From Proteus appendicitidis (GTDB lineage Bacteria > Pseudomonadota > Gammaproteobacteria > Enterobacterales > Enterobacteriaceae), in NCBI RefSeq assembly GCF_030271835.1, contig NZ_CP127389.1:1524001-1588000 (forward strand): a stretch of 64,000 nucleotides of DNA, in the 5' to 3' direction. The position numbers were made by a program, and so were the translations under genes. The notes below the pieces were generated by a model. The model saw nothing but the letters and a program-made list of their open reading frames with translations. It was not told where the DNA came from and made no database searches. Shown one piece after another: positions 49,107 through 56,835 of the stretch (the stretch's first letter is position 1; each line of letters opens with the position of its first letter).

Positions 49107-50840
49107 ATGGCAATCGTAGCAGATGGAATTCAGTACGCCGAACAGGTAGTGACTGGAGAAATTGTTGCGTGCGAACTGGTACGTTTAGCGTGCCAACGGT
49201 TTTTGAATGATTTAGAGCATGGGCCTGAGCGTGGCATCTATTTCATTGAAGATCGCGCACAGCACATACTCGATTTTTACAATTTTATTCCTCATGTCAA
49301 AGGGGCATTGGCCGGTAAGCCCATTGATTTAATGCCTTGGCATATTTTTATCTTAATTAATATTTTTGGCTTTGTTATTCCGTTAATTGATGAACAAACG
49401 GGTAAAGAAGTTGTAGATGAAGACGGTGATGTTGTCTTTGTCCGTCGTTTTCGCACCGCTTACAACGAAGTTGCACGTAAAAACGCAAAATCCACATTGT
49501 CATCAGGGATTGGGCTTTATATGACAGGTGCTGATGGTGAGGGCGGTGCCGAAGTTTACTCAGCAGCTACGACGCGTGATCAGGCTCGTATCGTATTTGA
49601 AGATGCGAAGAATATGCTGAAGAAGTCCAAAGCGACACTAGGTCGTTTATTTGAATTTAATAAACTCGCTATCTATCAAGAAAGAACCGCCTCTAAGTTT
49701 GAACCTCTTTCCAGTGATGCCAATAACCTTGATGGTTTAAATATTCATTGTGGCATTGTTGATGAATTGCATGCACACAAAACTCGTGATGTGTGGGATG
49801 TATTAGAAACCGCCACCGGTGCGCGTCTGCAGTCTCTTCTTTTTGGGATCACCACTGCGGGTTTTAATAAGGAGGGGATTTGTTACGAACTACGAGATTA
49901 CGGTATTAAAGTGCTTCGTGGCCAAGTGGATGATGACTCGTTTTTCGCGATTATTTACACCTTAGATAAAGACGATGATCCCTTTGATGAAACTGTGTGG
50001 CAAAAAGCGAATCCGGGTCTCGGTGTTTGTAAGCGCTGGGATGATTTACGCCGTTTAGCCAAGAAAGCCAAAGAGCAGGTTTCTGCACGGATTAACTTCT
50101 TCACCAAACACATGAATATTTGGGTCACGGCTGAATCTTCATGGATGGATATGATGAAGTGGGATAGTGCTCCTGAACTCGCATCACAACAAGAATTACA
50201 AACTTATCCGTTATGGGTTGGTGTTGACCTTGCTAATAAAATTGATATTTGTGCGGCAGCTAAAGTATGGAAACAGCCCGATAACGGTCATGTTCATGCT
50301 GATTTTAAGTTTTGGTTACCCGAAGACCGACTTGAGCGTTGTTCTAAACAAATGGCGGAGCTTTACCGCAAATGGGCTGATATGGGGTATCTCGAATTAA
50401 CTGATGGTGAAGTTGTCGATCATGCTCAAATTAAAGAAGAAATCATTGAATGGGTGACTGGCGAGAACTTAAACGAACTGGGTTTTGACCCGTGGAGTGC
50501 GACACAATTTAGTTTATCACTGGCTGAAGAAGGGTTACCCCTTGTTGAGGTTGCTCAAACGGTGCGTAATTTTTCTGAATCCATGAAAGAGATTGAAGCA
50601 CTGGTTTATGCGGGTAAGTTTCATCATGGCCAACACCCTGTTATGAACTGGATGATGTCGAACGTCACGGTTAAACCGGATAAAAATGACAATATTTTCC
50701 CTAATAAATCAACCCCTGAAGCCAAAATAGACGGCCCTGTTGCACTATTTACAGGCATGAGTCGATTATTGGTGAATGGTGGAGATCAGGAACAAAACCT
50801 CTCTGATGTCCTCGCTTCTCGAGGCTTACGCTCTCTCTAA
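49107..50840 (+). CDS. terL: Terminase large subunit
   Basis: The 577-residue packaging motor has an ATPase domain with an adenine-binding SAATTRDQARIVFEDAK, Walker A-like NEVARKNAKST, Walker B GIVDELHAH, and a C-terminal nuclease beginning at WVGVDLANKIDICAAAKVW and including ELGFDPWSA. It pumps DNA into the prohead and cuts at cos. The length is usual for HK97-type TerL. Confidence 0.96.
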   Translation: MAIVADGIQYAEQVVTGEIVACELVRLACQRFLNDLEHGPERGIYFIEDRAQHILDFYNFIPHVKGALAGKPIDLMPWHIFILINIFGFVIPLIDEQTGKEVVDEDGDVVFVRRFRTAYNEVARKNAKSTLSSGIGLYMTGADGEGGAEVYSAATTRDQARIVFEDAKNMLKKSKATLGRLFEFNKLAIYQERTASKFEPLSSDANNLDGLNIHCGIVDELHAHKTRDVWDVLETATGARLQSLLFGITTAGFNKEGICYELRDYGIKVLRGQVDDDSFFAIIYTLDKDDDPFDETVWQKANPGLGVCKRWDDLRRLAKKAKEQVSARINFFTKHMNIWVTAESSWMDMMKWDSAPELASQQELQTYPLWVGVDLANKIDICAAAKVWKQPDNGHVHADFKFWLPEDRLERCSKQMAELYRKWADMGYLELTDGEVVDHAQIKEEIIEWVTGENLNELGFDPWSATQFSLSLAEEGLPLVEVAQTVRNFSESMKEIEALVYAGKFHHGQHPVMNWMMSNVTVKPDKNDNIFPNKSTPEAKIDGPVALFTGMSRLLVNGGDQEQNLSDVLASRGLRSL

Positions 50841-50849
50841 GGAAATTTA

Positions 50850-51029
50850 ATGAAATTTTTAACAATAACAGCCTTATTGGTTGGGATTGCGGGTGCCTTT
50901 TTGTTGTCATGGGGCGCTTGGTTAATCTATCTACCGATGGGCTATATTTGCGCGGGTTTATTGTGCCTTTTATGGTCATACCTTGTTTCAAGAGCGCTTG
51001 GACAACCTAGAAATAACAAGGAGGAATAA
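50850..51029 (+). CDS. Small membrane protein between terL and portal
   Basis: The 59-residue ORF reads MKFLTITALLVGIAGAFLLS and ends PRNNKEE. Two hydrophobic helices are predicted (about 3-24 and 29-49). CTAAGGAAA precedes the ATG and the stop shares one base with the portal start (TAATG). A small membrane protein at this place recurs in HK97-like phages; its role is unknown. Confidence 0.75.
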   Translation: MKFLTITALLVGIAGAFLLSWGAWLIYLPMGYICAGLLCLLWSYLVSRALGQPRNNKEE

Positions 51030-52258
51030 TGTTTTTCCCTGGGTTATTTCAGAAATCTCAGAAAGAGATGACCTCATCAGAACTGAGTGAGTTAATTGGA
51101 TTGTCTTATGACACTTATTCTGGTCGAAGAGTGAGTACACAACTCGCTATGCAACTGACTTCTGTATTTAGTTGTATTCGTGTTCTTGCAGAATCGGTAG
51201 GGATGTTGCCATGCTCTTTATATGAACAATTAGAAAGAGGAAATAAACGCGCCACCAAAGAACGGTTACACAAATTACTGGCGGTTAAGCCCAATAATTA
51301 CATGACACCTCAAGAGCTTTGGGAACTATTAATTGCCTGTTTGTGTTTAAGAGGGAATTTTTATGCTTATAAGGTGTACGCCTTAGGCGAAGTGGTTGAA
51401 TTACTACCTCTCGATCCTAGTTGTGTCACACCAAAATTAAATAGCCAATGGGAGCCTGAGTATCAGGTGACATTTCCAAATGGTAAAAGTGAAACACTGA
51501 CACAGCAAGAAATCTGGCATGTGCGGATTTTTACTCTTGATGGTTTAGTGGGGTTAAGCCCAATCGCGTATGCACGTCAGGCTATTGGTTTGGGATTAGC
51601 CACCGAAGAGCATGGTTCGCGTTTATTTGGAAACGGTGCGGTGACAAGTGGTGTATTACAAACGGATCAATATCTAAAAGATGATGCTTACGAAAGACTG
51701 AAATCTGACTTCGGTGAACGGCACCAAGGGTTAGCCAATGCACACAAACCGATGATTTTAGAAATGGGGTTGAAGTGGCAACAAATCAGTTTATCGGCTG
51801 AAGATGCGCAATTTCTTGAAACACGAAAGTTTCAGTTAGAGGAAATTTGCCGTATTTTTCGTGTTCCCCTTCACATGGTGCAAAACACCGATCGCGCCAC
51901 ATTCAATAACATTGAAAACTTGGGTATTGGTTTTATTAACTACTCACTTGTTCCCTACCTTATTCGTATAGAGCAACGTATTAATGCAGGGCTAGTAAAA
52001 GCCAGTAAGCAAGGGACTTTTTATGCCAAATTTAATACTGGCGCTTTATTACGTGGTGATATGAAATCGCGATTTGAAGCCTACTCAACAGGCATTAACT
52101 GGGGGATTTATTCGCCTAATGAATGTCGTGAACTCGAAGAGTTAAATCCTCGTGAGGGTGGTGATATTTATCTCACACCGATGAACATGACCACTAAACC
52201 AGAAACCCAAAAACAAGAGGAGAAAGCGCATGCCGATGACGACCAAACAACGGCTTGA
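51029..52258 (+). CDS. HK97-type portal protein
   Basis: The 409-residue protein forms the dodecameric ring at the head vertex. It has typical features: FSCIRVLAESVGMLPCSLY, PNNYMTPQELWELL, LFGNGAVTSGVLQ and RVPLHMVQNTDRATFNNIE. AAGGAGGAA precedes ATG. The last 29 bases overlap the protease gene. Confidence 0.95.
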   Translation: MFFPGLFQKSQKEMTSSELSELIGLSYDTYSGRRVSTQLAMQLTSVFSCIRVLAESVGMLPCSLYEQLERGNKRATKERLHKLLAVKPNNYMTPQELWELLIACLCLRGNFYAYKVYALGEVVELLPLDPSCVTPKLNSQWEPEYQVTFPNGKSETLTQQEIWHVRIFTLDGLVGLSPIAYARQAIGLGLATEEHGSRLFGNGAVTSGVLQTDQYLKDDAYERLKSDFGERHQGLANAHKPMILEMGLKWQQISLSAEDAQFLETRKFQLEEICRIFRVPLHMVQNTDRATFNNIENLGIGFINYSLVPYLIRIEQRINAGLVKASKQGTFYAKFNTGALLRGDMKSRFEAYSTGINWGIYSPNECRELEELNPREGGDIYLTPMNMTTKPETQKQEEKAHADDDQTTA

Positions 52259-52880
52259 TGTGCCATTGAAAATTAAGTCTGTTAGTGACTCTGGCGAGTT
52301 TGAAGGCTACGGCTCCGTTTTCGGGGTAAAAGACAGTTATGCCGATATTGTGATGCCGGGGGCTTTTCTTAATTCCCTGAGTCAGTGGAAAGAAAAAGGT
52401 TCATTACCCGCCTTACTTTGGCAACACCAAATGGCTGAGCCTATTGGTATTTATACCGAGATGCGAGAAGACAGCACCGGACTCTATGTAAAAGGTCGTC
52501 TGTTAATTGATGACGACCCGTTATCTAAACGTGCACATGCTCATATGAAGGTCGGATCACTCTCCGGCCTTTCTATTGGTTACATTCTTAAAGATTATGA
52601 ATATGACCGCAGTAAAGATGCTTTTCTACTGAAAGAAATCGACCTATGGGAAGTCAGCTTAGTGACATTTCCTTCCAATGATGAAGCGCGAGTCAGTGAT
52701 GTGAAGTCGGCATTTGCTCGTGGTGAATTACCCACACAAAAAAGTATTGAGCGAGTCCTGCGCGATGTTGGGCTTTCGCGAACACAAGCTAAGGCTTTTA
52801 TGGCCAAAGGCTACGATGCACTTTCTCTGCGTGATGTTGAGCAAGAAGCATTAGAAACATTGAAATCTATTTTTAAATAA
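52230..52880 (+). CDS. Prohead protease (HK97 U35 family)
   Basis: The 216-residue serine protease processes the capsid during maturation. The catalytic His is in LLWQHQMAEPIG and the Ser in GSLSGLSIGY, in a herpesvirus-protease-like fold. AAGAGGAGAAA precedes ATG, within the end of the portal gene. It is just upstream of its substrate. Confidence 0.95.
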   Translation: MPMTTKQRLDVPLKIKSVSDSGEFEGYGSVFGVKDSYADIVMPGAFLNSLSQWKEKGSLPALLWQHQMAEPIGIYTEMREDSTGLYVKGRLLIDDDPLSKRAHAHMKVGSLSGLSIGYILKDYEYDRSKDAFLLKEIDLWEVSLVTFPSNDEARVSDVKSAFARGELPTQKSIERVLRDVGLSRTQAKAFMAKGYDALSLRDVEQEALETLKSIFK

Positions 52881-52893
52881 TAAAGGAAAAATT

Positions 52894-54102
52894 ATGCCTA
52901 TTGATCATAAAGATGTCAGTGAAGTTGCTCAGGAATTAAAAGGTCAGTTTGACGAATTTAAAAAGTCGAATGACAAACGTATCGATGCGATTGAAGCTGA
53001 AAAAAGTAAGTTATCAGCAACCGTTGATACCTTAAATGAAAAATTATCAGAGCTGGATGAATTAAAAAGCAATTTAGAAGCTGAGCTCGCTTCGGTAAAA
53101 CGTCCAGATGGTAACGTGACGAATAAAGATGTCTCTGAGCATAAAACTGCGTTTGAATTATTTGTGCGTAAAGGTACCGATGATGGGCTTGCGGAATTAG
53201 AGCGTAAAGCAATGCAGGTCGGTTCAGATCCTGACGGCGGCTATGCAGTACCCGAAGAACTGGATCGTAATATCATTACGGCATTGCGTGATGAAGTGGT
53301 TATGCGCCAAGAGTGTAATGTGATTACGGTTGGCACAGAGAAGTTTAAACGCCTGATTAATCAAGGTGGCACTAATAGTGGATGGGTGGGTGAAGTGGAT
53401 AAACGCCCTGAAACCAGCACATCAAAACTCGCGTCTATTGAACCGTTCTGGGGTGAAATCTACGGTAACCCTGCTGCTACTCAAACTATGCTCGATGATG
53501 CCTTTTTTAATGTTGAGCAATTCATCACCAGTGAGTTAGCCACAGAATTTTCAGAGCAGGAAGAAGCGGTATTTACCCACGGTGACGGTATTAAAAAGCC
53601 TAAAGGACTGTTGGCATACGGCAGTGACGATAAAGGCGACAAAGAACGTGAATGGGGTAAGTTACAGCATTTGTTATTGAAAAAACCGACAGAAATCACT
53701 GCGGATGAAATCATGAAATTGATTTACACCATGCGAAAGGTTTATCGTACAGGTGCTAAATTTATGATGAATAACAATACATTATTCCAAGTTCGCACAC
53801 TGAAAGATGCTCAAGGTAATTATTTGTGGCAACCCGGTCTGCAATTAGGGCAACCTTCAGCATTATTAGGGTATGGCATTGCAGAAAATGAGCAATTTTC
53901 TGATGTATCTGCTGATGCTGTGCCGATTGCTTTTGGTAACTTCAACCGCTGTTACACTATTCTTGATCGTATTGGTGTTCGTATGTTACGTGACCCATAC
54001 ACTAACAAACCGTTTGTCCATTTCTATACGACGAAACGCGTTGGCTCTATGTTGGTTGACAGTAATGCTGTGAAGTTACTGAAAGCTGGAGCCACTAAAT
54101 AA
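52894..54102 (+). CDS. HK97-type major capsid protein
   Basis: The 402-residue protein has an N-terminal coiled coil (residues 8-67), the scaffold-like delta domain removed by the protease, and an HK97-fold body from about residue 105 (VGSDPDGGYAVPEELDRNII, WGEIYGNPAATQTMLDDAFF). It assembles the icosahedral head. AAAGGAAAAA precedes the ATG; a terminator follows. Confidence 0.95.
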   Translation: MPIDHKDVSEVAQELKGQFDEFKKSNDKRIDAIEAEKSKLSATVDTLNEKLSELDELKSNLEAELASVKRPDGNVTNKDVSEHKTAFELFVRKGTDDGLAELERKAMQVGSDPDGGYAVPEELDRNIITALRDEVVMRQECNVITVGTEKFKRLINQGGTNSGWVGEVDKRPETSTSKLASIEPFWGEIYGNPAATQTMLDDAFFNVEQFITSELATEFSEQEEAVFTHGDGIKKPKGLLAYGSDDKGDKEREWGKLQHLLLKKPTEITADEIMKLIYTMRKVYRTGAKFMMNNNTLFQVRTLKDAQGNYLWQPGLQLGQPSALLGYGIAENEQFSDVSADAVPIAFGNFNRCYTILDRIGVRMLRDPYTNKPFVHFYTTKRVGSMLVDSNAVKLLKAGATK

Positions 54103-54132
54103 TCTGAGTTTATGTATCTCAGTTTCATATAT

Positions 54133-54154
54133 ACCGCTTAATTGCGGTTTTTTT
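54133..54154 (+). terminator. Hairpin after the capsid gene
   Basis: ACCGC pairs with GCGGT around a 6-base loop, followed by seven T. It may lower expression of downstream genes relative to capsid. Confidence 0.75.
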
Positions 54155-54197
54155 GTGCCTGCGATCGGGATAGGTCGCAGGATTTATTGGAGGTTTC

Positions 54198-54506
54198 ATG
54201 GCATTTCCAACTATCGATGAATTGAAACGCCAATGTTATATCGATGGTGATCAGGATGATGATTTACTTCAACAAAATCTATTATCAGCGATAGCCGAAG
54301 TGGAAAGATTAACAAACCGAAAATTGTATGATGATGAAATACCTGAAAATGATCATTATGGCTTACTTCTTTCCGAAGATATAAAAATAAGGCTCATGCA
54401 AATGGTTGGTTTTTGGTATGAGAATCGTGAAGGTCAATCACTCCCCGAGTCGCTATGTAATGCATTGCGTGAATATCGTATCAGACCCATGCGAGGGCAA
54501 TCATGA
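54198..54506 (+). CDS. Head-tail connector protein (HK97 gp6-like)
   Basis: The 102-residue helical protein begins FPTIDELKRQCYIDGDQDDDLLQQNLLSAIAEVE, the pattern of gp6-like adaptors that sit below the portal. TATTGGAGG lies before the ATG. It overlaps the next gene by 4 bases. Confidence 0.88.
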   Translation: MAFPTIDELKRQCYIDGDQDDDLLQQNLLSAIAEVERLTNRKLYDDEIPENDHYGLLLSEDIKIRLMQMVGFWYENREGQSLPESLCNALREYRIRPMRGQS

Positions 54507-54826
54507 AAGCAGGAAGATTGCGTCAAACTGTCATATTTCAACAGAACGTACCCATTAAGTTACCTTCAGGGCAACTTAAAAAAGAGTGGGTTGATATCGC
54601 TTCAGTGCGATGCGAAGTAAAACATCTTTCTGGTCGTGAGCTGATATCCGCTAATGCTGAAATGTCAGAGGTTACTGTTAGAGTGTGGATGCGTTATCGA
54701 CCCGATATTAACAGTACCTGCAGAATGGTTTGGCGTGAGCAAATTTATGATATTCAGTCAGTCATTCCTGATGAGAAATTGACTCGATTAGAATTGCTAT
54801 GTAAACAGGGAGTTAAACAACCATGA
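54503..54826 (+). CDS. Head closure / head-tail adaptor protein
   Basis: The 107-residue small beta-barrel protein (MKAGRLRQTVIFQQNV, VDIASVRCEVKHLSGRE) fits the SPP1 gp16-like head-closure family. It seals the head and forms the interface to the tail. The ATGA overlaps at both ends show tight coupling. Confidence 0.87.
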   Translation: MKAGRLRQTVIFQQNVPIKLPSGQLKKEWVDIASVRCEVKHLSGRELISANAEMSEVTVRVWMRYRPDINSTCRMVWREQIYDIQSVIPDEKLTRLELLCKQGVKQP

Positions 54827-55263
54827 ATTTGGATTTCTCCGATCTACTCGACTTATCAAGAGAGTTAGATGTTTTAAGTCGAGCTGAAAGTCATCAAGCG
54901 ATGCGAAAAGCAACCAATGCGGCCGCAATGTTATTACGTGATGAAATCAGAACGTCCGCGCCACGAAAGACAGGAAAATTAGCACGAAATATAGTGACCC
55001 GTAATCACAGAATGCGCAATAAAGGCGAGGTTTCTTCAGGCGTTTATGTTCGAGGGAGTAACGCATCAGGCACAAACAGTGATACATCCATGAAAAGTGA
55101 TCATCCTAACAATGCCTTTTATTGGCGCTTTCTTGAAGAGGGCACTTCTAAAATGGCGCCGAGGCCTTTTATACGTCCCACTTTTGATCGTGAATCGGAT
55201 AAGGCAGCCAATTTAGCCATTAGCGAATTAAATAGAGCGATTGATGAGGCGCTAGGAAAATGA
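54823..55263 (+). CDS. Tail-completion protein (HK97 gp10 family)
   Basis: The 146-residue protein contains AAAMLLRDEIRTSAPRKTGKLARNI and YWRFLEEGTSKMAPRPFIRPTFD, diagnostic of HK97 gp10. It acts at head-tail joining. It overlaps both neighbours by 4 bases. Confidence 0.92.
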   Translation: MNLDFSDLLDLSRELDVLSRAESHQAMRKATNAAAMLLRDEIRTSAPRKTGKLARNIVTRNHRMRNKGEVSSGVYVRGSNASGTNSDTSMKSDHPNNAFYWRFLEEGTSKMAPRPFIRPTFDRESDKAANLAISELNRAIDEALGK

Positions 55264-55595
55264 CAGAGGCGGATATCTACGCAATTTTATCACCTGTATT
55301 ACCTGATAAAGTTTTTCCGTATGTTGCTCCACAATCAAGCCCTGCAATAACAGCGCCTTGGTGTGTCTTCTCTTTGTACGATGTCAAAGGTGATGTACTG
55401 AAGGGGCAAGCCGAAACGATGACGAATATTCAGGTTGATGTTTATGCCGATACGATTGATGAGGCGAGAAAGCTTCGCTTGTTATTTGCTAATGCATTAA
55501 CAAAATTAAGCCCTGTTGAAATTTCAGAAAAACAAGGCTACGAGCCTGATACAGGATTGTTTAGAGCAACATTTGAATGCCAAGTTTGGCAGTAG
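55260..55595 (+). CDS. Tail terminator-like protein (DUF3168)
   Basis: The 111-residue protein (YAILSPVLPDKVFPYVAPQ, TNIQVDVYADTIDEARKL) fits the DUF3168 family with the fold of lambda gpU-type tail terminators, which cap the tail tube. A hairpin terminator follows. Confidence 0.85.
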   Translation: MTEADIYAILSPVLPDKVFPYVAPQSSPAITAPWCVFSLYDVKGDVLKGQAETMTNIQVDVYADTIDEARKLRLLFANALTKLSPVEISEKQGYEPDTGLFRATFECQVWQ

Positions 55596-55616
55596 CATCG
55601 CCTTATTATTCACACT

Positions 55617-55640
55617 AAAGCCACCTTCGGGGGGTTTTTT
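55617..55640 (+). terminator. Hairpin before the major tail gene
   Basis: AAGCCACC and GGGGGTTT pair with one mismatch across a TTCG loop, followed by a T run. It may be an attenuator. Confidence 0.65.
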
Positions 55641-55660
55641 TATGCCAATAGGAAATGATC

Positions 55661-56128
55661 ATGTCTAGTAAATATGAAAAAACACAAGGCACTAAAATCA
55701 GTGTCTCGAAATTACCCGCAACAGAAGTTAATCCAGCTGATGCGGTATTTTTAGGGATTTCTTGTTCAACAAAAGAGATCAGTTATACCGGTGGGCAGAA
55801 ATCAGATATTGATGTCACCACGCTCTGCTCTGAGGAGCAAGAAGTTACCAATGGATTATCCGCACCTGCAGAACTCACCATTAATGGTAATTTCACCGAT
55901 GATGAAGGCCAAGAAACATTACGTACCGCGTATGAAAATGATGAAGTTCATGCATTTAAAGTGGAGTTCCCTTCAGGTATTGGCTATGCCTTTTTAGCCG
56001 AAGTGCGTCAAAACAGTTGGAGTGTTTCTACTTCGGGTGTGGTTTCCGCTTCATTTACCCTACGTTTAAAAGGTAAATCTAAGCCGATTAAAAACGGGAC
56101 TGTTAATTTAAATAAAGGTAGCGAATAA
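55661..56128 (+). CDS. Major tail tube protein
   Basis: The 155-residue protein (MSSKYEKTQGTKISVSKLPA, SDIDVTTLCSEEQEVTNGL, VSASFTLRLKGK) matches lambda gpV-like tube proteins, without the extra Ig-like domain of lambda. It polymerises to form the tail tube. ATG 55661 with ATAGGAAA upstream is preferred; another ATG lies two codons earlier. Confidence 0.88.
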   Translation: MSSKYEKTQGTKISVSKLPATEVNPADAVFLGISCSTKEISYTGGQKSDIDVTTLCSEEQEVTNGLSAPAELTINGNFTDDEGQETLRTAYENDEVHAFKVEFPSGIGYAFLAEVRQNSWSVSTSGVVSASFTLRLKGKSKPIKNGTVNLNKGSE

Positions 56129-56130
56129 CC

Positions 56131-56511
56131 ATGAAAAAACCGTCATTAAAATCACTGGCTTTAAGTGAAAAGAATGCCTTTCGCACAAAGAAAGTGAATG
56201 TTGCTGAATGGGAAAATGCGGTCGTCATGCTTCGTGAACCGTCATCACCTGCATGGATGAAGTGGCGTGAAATTATTCATCATGATAATGCTGAAGATGA
56301 ACATTCGTTATCTGACATTGAAATTGCACAACGTAATTTACGTGCCGATGTTGTGATGTTTATTGATGTGTTGCGTGATGAAAACGGGGATGTCGTTTTT
56401 GATGAATCAGACATCAACGATGTGATGGCTATTTATGGCCCTGTGCATTCTCGTTTATTAAAACAAGCGCTCGATTTAACTATTTCGGTTGATGATGCAG
56501 AAAAAAAGTAG
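56131..56511 (+). CDS. Tail assembly chaperone (gpG analogue)
   Basis: The 126-residue acidic protein (NVAEWENAVVMLREPSSPAWMKWREI) corresponds to lambda gpG, which coats the tape measure during assembly. The gene ends ...GCA GAA AAA AAG TAG, holding an A AAA AAG slippery heptamer right before its stop. A fraction of ribosomes should shift -1 to make a longer G-T fusion. Confidence 0.85.
   Translation: MKKPSLKSLALSEKNAFRTKKVNVAEWENAVVMLREPSSPAWMKWREIIHHDNAEDEHSLSDIEIAQRNLRADVVMFIDVLRDENGDVVFDESDINDVMAIYGPVHSRLLKQALDLTISVDDAEKK
56502..56508 (+). promoter_or_regulatory. Programmed -1 frameshift site A AAA AAG
   Basis: The heptamer is in the right phase for the upstream frame (A AAA AAG, then TAG). 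Slipping back one base gives GTA GCC CAG ... and continues without a stop into the frame ending at 56816. The fusion would be about 228 residues. This matches the conserved G/GT mechanism of lambda-like tails. Confidence 0.85.
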
Positions 56512-56534
56512 CCCAGCCTGATACTTTCTTTTTA

Positions 56535-56816
56535 ATGACATTGGCGCTCCGCATGGGGCGCACTCTTGACGAACTCACTCGCCAAATGAGCTTGAGTGAA
56601 CTTCGGATGTGGATGGCTTTTGATCGCATTAATCCTATCGGTGATATTCGTAGTGATATTCAAACAGCACATATCGTTTCTTCTATTTATCACTCTCAAG
56701 GCGGTAAATGCACGCTTTCTGATGTGCTTTTACGATGGGATCCCAAAGCAACCCAAGAAAGTGATGATAGTTCTAATGGGTTAGAGAATTTCTTTCAGTC
56801 TATTTCAGAAAATTAA
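56535..56816 (+). CDS. Tail assembly chaperone T domain (made by frameshift)
   Basis: The 93-residue frame (RMGRTLDELTRQMSLSELRMWMAF) is the T part of the G-T chaperone and binds tube subunits. Its own ATG has no ribosome-binding site (preceded by actttcttttta), which supports expression by -1 frameshift from the upstream gene; the fused frame begins at base 56508. It lies immediately before the tape measure gene. Confidence 0.82.
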   Translation: MTLALRMGRTLDELTRQMSLSELRMWMAFDRINPIGDIRSDIQTAHIVSSIYHSQGGKCTLSDVLLRWDPKATQESDDSSNGLENFFQSISEN

Positions 56817-56835
56817 TTATTTTTGCGAGGATAAA

